Origin: Galaxea fascicularis
Lineage: Eukaryota; Cnidaria; Anthozoa; Scleractinia; Euphylliidae
DNA length: 64,000 nucleotides
Assembly (NCBI GenBank): GCA_948470475.1
Contig: OX419347.1
Span: 2,589,572-2,653,571, forward strand
Direction: 5' to 3'
A program made the translations under genes and the position numbers. Shown here one piece after another: positions 48,201 to 58,700 of this stretch (its first letter is position 1; each line of letters begins with the position of its first letter). The notes beneath the pieces were generated by a model. That model was not told the origin of the DNA. It worked only from the letters and a program-made list of their open reading frames with translations, and searched no databases.

Positions 48201-51200
48201 ACTGATGACTCCAACCCATCCGCCAAACACAGCTGACTCGGCACAGAAAGAGAGCAGTAGCGAAACAACTGCTAATTCGATTCTGCCACAGGAGCTGCCG
48301 ATTGATCTGCGTGTCAAGATTGCTATATGTCTGATATACTTGCGGAACCTACATCATGTTAAGGTACATTCTTTGCAGTACGGTAAATTCTTGATTAAAC
48401 CCCATGTCAAATATTATTCCCCTTATCTTAGTACCCTTTCCCCCATTCTAATCTACCCCTTCATCTCCCATCTTCACATCCAAATTACAATAAACGACAA
48501 ACCAAATTTATCTCGAGTGTAACACTGAGTGTAGCACTGATCAAAGTACGGTTGATCCACGTTCCTTGTTCGGAACGAAATAATTTGTTCTTTATCTCTC
48601 CCCCTTTCTTCAGTTTCTTATGGAAAATAGATACTCCTCTTTCTTTACTATCTTTATTTACTTTATCTCATCCTTCCCCACCCTAGAAACGCCTGATACT
48701 CGGGCTATATCTAACATTAACACCCATAGACAGCTTAGTGAACCAATGAGAATTTTAGATATTACATTTAACTGGCGCCATCAGCCAAACACGGCTGACT
48801 CGGCACAGGAAGACAACAGTAGCGAAACAACTTCCAATTTATCAACAACAACGACAACAACAACAGGATGCGTTGTGGAGGGACGTTTGAAATTGCCTTT
48901 TGTCAATTCTTGTGTCGTGTTTTTTACAGGAGCTTCTTTACCCGCTCTATTTTCAACCAGTGGATCTTGTAGCTGACCTGTACGTTGATGTCGCTGACGC
49001 TTGCACGGAAAATGGTCAGAACTGTTTCAACGCGTAGTTAAGCTATTTGGGACTTGATGATTTTTGTTTGAGTTTCTAAACCAAAATGGCAGTCTAGGAA
49101 CTTATAAAACGTAAATGTTACTGGCAGCATAATTTCAAGAGACAAGTCAAGACCTGTAAATTATTTCTGTTTCTTGTGGTTTGATTACAGGGGACTACGA
49201 AGAAGCCTTGCCGATTCTTGGTATTCTCATTAACTCGAAGAAATTCAACATGGTGAATATTTCTAATTATAAACGACGACGTAACCATACAGTGCAAATA
49301 CCTTTATTGAAGTTTCTTTCCACTCGAGTCGAATAAAATACAGATAAGAAACCTAGAGTATCGTATTTGTTGTCTTTGTGGTTATTCAACTGGTTCACTG
49401 GTTTTCGACAAATTTTTGATGGCACTGAACTCTTGACTTTCAACTCGACCATCACGGAGATGCGAAGTTGACAACTGAGGGCCTTTCTCGTTTTCATATT
49501 TTTTCATTTCATACAGGCCGGTATATGGCTTAGGAAGGGAGAATGCCTCCACTCGCTCGGAAGATTAGAAGAAGCGGCCTCAGCGTATGAGCAAGTTGTG
49601 AAGTTAGCTCCAAATCATCTGGATGCCAGGCTCATCCTAGCATCCCTGCATCAACAGCTTGGAAGACCGAATCAGGCTTTGGGCGTACTGAATGGTGAGT
49701 CAAGTTCTACCGTTAAGTGTTAACACGGCAGGTAGAGTTAGTAAAATCATTTTGGCAGATGCAAGAGGGTTTCAGAATCAGTCTTCCAATTTGTAGCTAA
49801 GCTGTTGTGTAAGGTGTTATTCATCGTGGTTAGAATGATGGCTGAGCATTTTTACCATCACTTCAACATTTAAAACTCTACTGGGACGTAAACGAGCTTG
49901 CTTACTGTCCTATTTAGACCCTCGAGGAATAGAGAATGGCGCAGATTCTTCGGACCAAGACTTTCCAACGGACACGAGCTATGTTTACACTGAAGGATCA
50001 AACGCAGAACAAGTGGAACCTACAGTGCAGCCACAGGTTGGTCAATTAAGTTATGAGGATTATTATCTCCTCATAGTCTCTGTTAAGGTGGGGGTATACC
50101 CGAATTTGACTGGAATTTTAAGGAGTTTGAAGAAGAGATTGTATTGTAAAAAAACGTTTTGAAACACCACCGGACAGTTGACACACCACAAGGGCACTCC
50201 AGGTTGGTGTGGAACTGTTTTGGTGCCCATCTACTAATTTTCAACTTCAAATTGCAATTTTGAACCTTCATTAAATCGTCAATATCTCCTATTTCACTAA
50301 ATTTAACTAATCCTTTGAGAAAAATTATCTCTTCCCAAATATACCCAAAAGTCACTCAAGAATTCATAAAATACCCCACAACATAGCTTCGTGTAACGAG
50401 CAGAGGGATTTTTGATTGCTTGAAACGCGAACGAGATATTAACATTAAATCCATGGTAAGCGACGATCGTAATATTAGCATGTACAGGGTTCGCACGCGG
50501 CTTGAATTTGAAAATAAGAATTCAAGGCCTTAAAAGTCCTTAAAAATTGCAGTCGGTGCTGGAAAGTCCTTGAAATTTGTTGACAATTTTATCCAAGGAA
50601 GCTTCTTAAGAATCTGAGACGAAAATCGGCGCACTCTCTACTTTGAGCATCTGATGTGACATATTGGTTTGATTTTTCCCCTTTTGGAGTCCTTGAAAAA
50701 TAGAAAAATGTATCCTTAAACGGCCTTGAAAAGTCCTTGAATTTTTGGTCGAAAAAAGTCAGTGCACGAACCCTGCATGTATTTTCTCCAGGAAAATCCT
50801 TATATAGGGTTAACCTCTGGGTTTCGTTTTTCTTAATAACTATACACGTCATTTTGAAATAAAGTATTGTACACTGCCCTCCACACTGTTCTACACACAT
50901 TTTCTATGGTGATAATGAGGAGAATTTGTTAAACAATCAAGACCTTTGTTACTTGTTCTCACTAGCCTGCAGTGCAGGCGGTTTTGGTGGTTTTCATCTT
51001 TCGAGTGTGTAGCCGCCATTTTGGATTCGTTGCAGACTGGGCGAGAAAGCGATGCGAGAATGTCTGAGGGGGTGGAGGGCGGGGAAGGAAAAATAAACCT
51101 TCCCCTCCCCCTCCCCCCTCCCCAATTTTATCTTTCTCCCTCCCACTGGCTTGGTAAACTTTTTACCTCGCCCCAACTCCCCACTGTTTTCCTAATTCAA

Positions 51201-52662
51201 GATGGCGGCCTGAACAACCGATGGGAATATCCATTCCCCCCCGCCAAAATCCGCCTGCACTGCAGGCTATGTTCTCACTTCTTCTTTTTTTCTTTTAACC
51301 TTTGTGTTTGATTGAGTAGTGTTACTAAAATGAGGAATTAAGCATTACTTATCAAGGCATTTCCTCTTTCTTGATTATTTGTCCTTATTCTCATTACCTG
51401 TCGGTGGTTATTTTGTATGGAGAAATCAGATTGGAGAAATTGTCTGCGCTGTGCTCTCTTTTAAACCAACCTCTTGTCAATTCGCCGTGACATACTGTAC
51501 ACCTGTAGCTAGGATGATTTCAAATCACGTCCAATGGTTGCAAGAATCTCCTTTGGCCTGGTTCAGACGTCGAACTTCATATGTGCCGAATCTTATGCTA
51601 GTGAGCAATAGAATTAGATTCGGTACATGTGAAGTTCGACGTTTGAACTGGGCCTTAGATATCTACCTGGGTTTGTTCCTGGTGGCTAAACCAGTCAAAC
51701 TGCTATTTTCCAGAACGTATGATGTCGGGGTTTATTACCTTGACTTCAAGTGAAAGTCGCTCTGTGTCACAATACTGAATTACTTTGGATTTGGTTCCAC
51801 GAAAGAGCATTGTGGACGGCTCTTACAAAAGTCCTGATTGGTTTATGCGACTCTTTGTTTCGTCCTTGTCTGGCATCATTTCTCTTTCAATTACAGGACT
51901 TTAGACTGCTCTTCCACAAATGCGCGCTGTTGCATTCACAAAATCGCGTCGAAGAATTCCTCGAAACTGGGATGGAACTTTTCAAGTTGTTTTTCAGTGA
52001 TGTATATGACAACAAATGGCTGACAGGTTTGTTTTTGTTTTGAGATAGACCATTCCCCCTGCTCCCTCTTCCCAATCACTTTTCTACGGTACTTTCCTAA
52101 GATTCCTTCGTTATTTGCACCGCTGTTTATTACACCACTGCGGCAGTGTATTCAAATGAAGCAAATTTATCAATGCTCAACTGCAAACGTTTTGCGCCAC
52201 ACGATATTCAAAGCCCTCTTCATTCACGAGAAACTACCAGCAGCTATATGTATTCGTGTCACGGTACACAAGCGATAAAAGGCAACCATGTTAGACGAGT
52301 AGAAATACTTAGTTATGGTACTGTATTTGTCTTTACACAGTTGGAGGCATATCTATGTTGTATGCTGATATGATAATGTTTCCTATCTTTACCACCAAAT
52401 GAAACTACTTCGATGAAGAGGGCAATCGACAGAATTATGAAACTTATCGTCACTGTTTTTCCTCTTTTTTTTTTTTTTTTTTAACTAGAAATGGCTCTTA
52501 GATCTGCTAGATACCAAAAAGAAGTTAAGAAAAGTGAAGCGGTGGAAGAAGAGGAAACTCGTTCTAAAACAGGTGAGCCTATCTTTTCCTCTTCCTCCTC
52601 ATCGTAATCGTCATCGTCATCATCATCATCCTCATCCTCATCCTCATCCTCATCCTCATCCT

Positions 52663-52706
<44 letters not shown>

Positions 52707-55700
52707 TCCTCACCCTCACCCTCACCCTCACGCTCACCCTCACCCTCCTCATCCTCATCCTCATCAGCTTCCTCGTCCTCATTCTCAAGAATGTTTTCTT
52801 TTTGCAGGCATTCAAGACAATAAGATTGACACCGGAACAAGAACTGAAGAATGGTGGGACATGTTTAAAAAGGTAGGCGATGAAAATGCATACTTTATGC
52901 TCGTAACTGTTCACTAGGGTTTTAAGTGGTCATTTCCTTTATTCGGCTCAGCATTTTTATTTCTGGTTCGGTAATGATAGAGCGGTTTTCAGTTTAGTAT
53001 CAGCAGTAATTTTTCTTTTGCTTTTGATTTTTTTACTTCGCTGATTCGTTGGAAAACTTGCGCCATTTTCTCTACGAATGAGAAGCAAAGCGTAAACCAT
53101 TTGTGACTTGCACTCGCGTATTTTCCGCCCGTGACGCCGATGATTACATATTATTGTAACGAATTCTTATTGGCTCATTGCGCTGTTTGCAAGTTGAACG
53201 AAATGAAATCATCCACGCTTGTTTTGGCTTTCGTTCTCTCTTGTTCTCTACCTTGTCATAAGCTGAAAACTACTAAGAAAGGTGAATGACATTCTACCTT
53301 TGGACAAGTGGAAGTATATCACACATTTTTTTAGTTCTAAAGGCTCGCATCGGATTTGTACAGGTTAAAAATTAGTTTTTATTTATCAATAAATTGACCT
53401 CATCTTAGACAAGTCTTGGACATGAAGGAAGGAATTCTATAGGTTGTCGGAAAAAAAACACATTTAGACTTTTGGTTTGTTGACAGAAATCCTTTGGCTT
53501 CCCATACAAACACTTTTTCGTTATCCTTTCGTTGTAGTTGTAATTGTGAGCTTGGGCTTCCTGTATCTGGAAGTGTAAGGCATAAACCCATACCTTGGTT
53601 ATGGCAGAGGGTTTGACCACCCGCCCCATTGCAGGCTATTTTTTCTTTGGTCCTGATGTAATTTGCAGGATTTATTTTGCCAATGGTTGCCGGTTAACGG
53701 TGATGCCAGAGATAAGACCTTGACTACACTAACGATACCCTTGCACACGACATGTATTGTAAGTCATTCAGACTTGTTGTTATATTGGGATTGCTTTTCG
53801 TTTTTCCTCTACTGCAGTTTGTGTCCACACTGAGCCAAGAGAAACGACACGCTGATGCCCTGAAGCTTGTGCTGTGTGGTCTATCGTCCGAACGCTTTTC
53901 TAAATCAGATTTTCAAACTGATCTCGTGTTCATGGCTATGGTAGCTTGGTACCTTAACAGGTAAAAACAAACAAGCAAACAAGTACAATAAAGAAACCAA
54001 AAGTAAAGGAACAGGCCATTTCCGAATTACCTCAGGCCTCTTCTTCAGAGCGAGTCTAAGTGCTTATCTTTCATATGCAAATCAATTTTCATTCACACGC
54101 AAATTAAACTCATTTTCATGTGAATGAAAATTGATTAATATATGAAAGGGTGAGCACCTAGACTAGGCATGCGGTAATTCGGAAATGGCCTTATATTTGA
54201 GGGTGTAGTATTCGGAGGAAGGATGTTTTCATGTTGCAAATTTGGCTTGGTTAATCACAGGTAGAGAGATATAATTTATTGTAAACGAGAACGCTAACTT
54301 AAAAAAAACCAAAACAAAAAAAAAAACAGCGCACTAAAAGGACAGATGTTAACAGTGTCCTGTAAACTTTTTAGTGGATTCCGCATGTTTGAGCACAAGC
54401 ATCGAACTTTGCGCAGGGCAGTTGCTCGTACCAAGTAAGTTAGGTACGTTACCCTTTGCGTCTATACATATTTACGTATTTTGCGAAATTATACAGCTGC
54501 CTAGGCCCGTTACATAACTTCACCAGTGATCCGACTATTTTAGTGTGCAGTTCTCTTCCGTCCTGTGTATCAGTAGAGTAGCCTACGACAAAACTGAATC
54601 TTTACATTGGTTTTGTTAACAAAGCCCTCGTTCAAGTTCCCTGCTTGTTGAAAAAAGCATATTACAATGGACAGTGTAAACCTTGCATTTTGATTGGTCA
54701 AGAGCAGTTTGCGATTCAAGTGTAGACGCGCGAATTACGTCATGGGCCAAAGACAGTGAACAAAAAAAACAACAACAACAAGAAACAAATATACTCGATT
54801 TGTCTGCGAGTGCGCGTGTGAACTCTGATAAGGTGCTAAGAATATTAGTAACGCTACTTGGCTGTGGCTCGTCAAGTACTTCTTTGTTCTTACAACATTT
54901 TTACTGCGTCACTATCAGAATACACTCGCACCGCCAAATGGAATCTATTTGTCAAGAAAATATTGTTATAATCATCACAGGGAATACAGAATGGCCTTCG
55001 ACGCAGCGAAAATACTCATCGGACGAGACAGGCACAAGAAAGTTTTATGGAATCTTATGGCCAGAATCACTGCTAAATCAGGTGACTCCAGACACCACAG
55101 GTATATCCTGCGGCTTCTGATAAAGCACCCTCACGAGCTACCGCTGGTTCTGTTCAGTGGACATAACGCAGCCGTCAGCGCCAGTTACAGATTCGCCATT
55201 GGTGAGTTAGTTCTGACAAGGTCCAGCCTCGATGTTGGACAAAATGTCGAAACAGTGTGCGTTCCAACTACCACCCAAGCAATATTCTCTTCAGTTGGTG
55301 TTTTTTTGGTGAAATACCAATGGGAACGGTGTAGGGTATTTCAACGGCTATTGTCACTCGCTGTAGTAAATATGATGCAGAACTTGTATGTACTTGTATT
55401 TCCCTAGCGACTATATCACTTATCTGGTTTTCTCCTTATAGGCGAATATACAAGAGCATTCCGCCAGATTCCACATGATCCGCTGGTAACGTTATGTCTT
55501 GGCCTTCAGTACATTCATTTGGCCTGTCAGCGGTTCCCTAGAAGCAGGCATTCTTGTGTTGTGCAGGTGAAAAAAATTCTTCAGCCAGAAAACTATATCC
55601 GTGCCTTAAATGTGTCCAGAAAGTATTTTGCTGTTGTTGCTCGAAGCCTTGTAACGTTTTAAGAAACCCACGCAACATTTTACTTTCTGAACTCATCGCT

Positions 55701-58700
55701 AGAGATTAGCATTGGGACGAGGGAGAACGCAGCATATAGCATCGGAGGTAACCATGGCAACTCAGTATTAGCCTCTCACCCATGCACCTGTCACTTCGAG
55801 AAGCTCCGCGGAAACCTGACGCACTTACCTCTGCCCTAAAGCGAGGGAGGGGAGGGTGCGAAATGCAAGCAAGCTAGCAATGGCTGCTTAAGTAGATTTC
55901 CTTGAAAATTTCCTGAGGGCCCCCCGCATATGACTTGGCAGAAAGGCTGCTGACCAGCCCCTGGTTCAAATTTAACCTAGCTTGTTTGTACCTTGTCTTG
56001 GGATTAGATTACATTTACATTTTTATAATCCAATGGAGTGAATACAGCGGTTCTTCGTGTAGCGCGCGTGACTCTTGACGTGACACCAGCTTGTCTTGCG
56101 CGACTCGATGATGAGATGGTAACACAAGGTCTTACCGTCCCTCTTACCATTCCACAGGGAATCATCTTTATGTTCCAATATCTTGGCCTTCGTGGTGAAT
56201 GCCAGGAAGCATATTATAATCTTGGACGAGCCTTCCATCAGTTAGGTTGGTATAGAGCGTTTTTAGCATAGTGTTTCAAAACCATTTTTGGCCAAGATTG
56301 TAGGTTGAGCACCTGAAACAAACAGCACCACATGATCTCACTGCTTAAAAGCTTTCATTTAAATGGTCACGCTTTTTTCATGTTATCCGTAGAACCCACC
56401 TTTTACAGCGGAATGAAAAACTCTACAGGAAAGTACTGCTCAGTAGCTTTCATTTGAATGGACACATTTTAGGATTTCATCCACAGACTTAAAAGTTAGA
56501 ATCACCTTATACAATAATAAACAGCACCACAAGAAAGTACTGCTCCGTAACTTTCATTTCAATGGTTACACTTAAGGATTGCATCCACTTACTAGGAATT
56601 TTGGATCTTACAGATAGCCCAAGGTTTATATTCAGTAGATCTAGTTTCATCACTTTTCCTTCTGTTACTTCAGGGCTCCTTCAGTTTGCCCTTCATTACT
56701 ACAATAAATCGTTAGCGTTTCCATTACACGAGGCTTCAAAAACTGAAGGACAAACGCCTGTTAAGGTAAGAAGAGTTAAACAATATTGATATGCTATAGT
56801 TACGGTGCATCGTTTGTTACTATTCTGCCTATTCTTGTTCCGCATTGGGAATAAGAGAAACGTCGACTGAAGTTTTTCAAAGGAACGAATATTCTGCTAA
56901 CAGAATACTCTTGGAGGAAGTCACTTAAGACTAGTGCGCAGAATAGTCGGAACCTAGCGTGTGAACCTGACTTCCGGTCCTACGTCAAGAGCTTGGCGGG
57001 CCGCGCACGATTTTCCCGCCAAAACCTTGAGAACTTCAGCTTGTCAAATATTAAGGTATAAATTGGAGTTGATCTGTTGCTGCAAAGGGCCTATTCCCGC
57101 AAAATAAGGGAATCTTGCTATTTTCAATGTTACTGTTAAGTGCTAACTTCCAGGCAGCTCCTTGCGAATATCAAACAAAGCAATTTTTTCAGAGGCTTCA
57201 AATTTAAACTGAATTTTTCGCTCATCTAATTTGCATTTACCGTTGAGCACTCTTCTCTTTTTTGGCGAACACTTGATAACAGAAAACCTGTAAAACAATA
57301 CATGTTGCGATAACAACATCTTGCACCAGCCTCAATTTTTCTTTTGGATTTCTGTTTGTTACAGTTTAAGAAGTGTTCACAACTGCAGCGATCTTTCGCA
57401 TCTTCATGAATTCCTTAATCCGCAGTTCAATGTAGATTCTCAGATAACTGGATTTTGTTGAAGAATGGTATTAACCAGCATTGACATACAAGATACACAA
57501 TGATCTATCAGTTGCAGGGAACTATGCTGAAAATAACAAAAACAAATCTTCATGCAAGGCGCGTCGAAACATATTTCCGTGGACTTGAAAACATTATTTT
57601 ACTAACTCTACTCGGTTTTCTTTTTGTGTTCATGTGATGAAGTCGTGGAAAAAGGTATAAGCGGATGTCAGACTTTTAAAGCGCTGACTCAGCTGTTGTA
57701 CCAAACATCTCGTCCTTATTCTGATGAACACTTTGCGAAAGCATGTTTAAGGATACTTTCACCCTGTTGCGTTCCCGCCCGGCATGCCCCTTGCGCTTGG
57801 AGAAGTACACACGCGTGTTCTCCCTCGCGCGTGCCACATATCGCGCCACGTGTCGCGGGCTACGTGTGTTTCAACACTAATAATTGCTGACAAATGCTTC
57901 GCTTGTGTTCACGAACCTAGCGTTTTACTGTGGTTAGAGTAGATTTAAAGTACAATAGAACTTTATTTAAACAGGGTGGCCCATTCAGCTGAAAGGCTGG
58001 TAACCGTAGTAGTCCTATAAAATCTAGTTGCACTATAAAGTCTGAGATACTTTAAAATCTAATACATTACAAATTTCAATGGTACAGTTGGACACCACTA
58101 AACGTTTGGAAAAGTTCCCTCAATGTGTGCTTTGTTCCTAAGGCCGGAGAATGCCATTAAGCGCTGCAAACTATATTAATCTTTTCACCTTTTTCCTAAT
58201 CTTTTAATCTGTGAATAGTCAATAATCTCAAGTTACTTTTATGCATTTTTAAACCCTTTGCCATTACTGCGTCATTTTCACGAGAATGTTGAACTCTCCG
58301 AGCTCGTTTTGTTTGGGTATTTTCTATTGATACATAAGGCCATACACGTCCGCGCAAGATCTTCCTCCATTATCGCTCTCAGAGGTGTTGAACAAGTCTT
58401 CGCCGTACCAAATTCGCAGTTCAGCCATATGATGTAAGCCGTAGGCGCTCTTTCCCATAAAGAAAATCAAGTAGGGAGAGGACGAGCTGTAGCCTGGGAG
58501 CTTGTAGTAGGTCTGCGCAACACGTTCGGAGAATTGAGGACCGATAATAGTGTTTCTGTCGTCTGTAAGAAATGTTCTTATGAACTGTTCATTTGGAAGA
58601 CAACCCCAAGGACTCTTGGAAGCAAACCCGTTACAGGTGACGTCTCCGGAACGGTGTTTGAGCATGAACGCCCAAATAAATGCATCTTTACCATATGTGA

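Noticed and set aside
48620..48976. 118-codon open frame as a separate gene or extra exon
   Set aside because: It joins an exon-9 fragment copy to intron and to exon 10 read in the wrong frame.
52481..52917. Acidic (minus) and His/Pro-rich (plus) open frames of 110-138 codons
   Set aside because: Both are translations of the hexanucleotide array in a GTF3C3 intron; only the ends on the plus strand (exons 15 and 16) are coding.
54683..55407. Two overlapping open frames of about 150 codons
   Set aside because: Only 54981-55201 is coding, as GTF3C3 exon 20; the remainder is intron read through.
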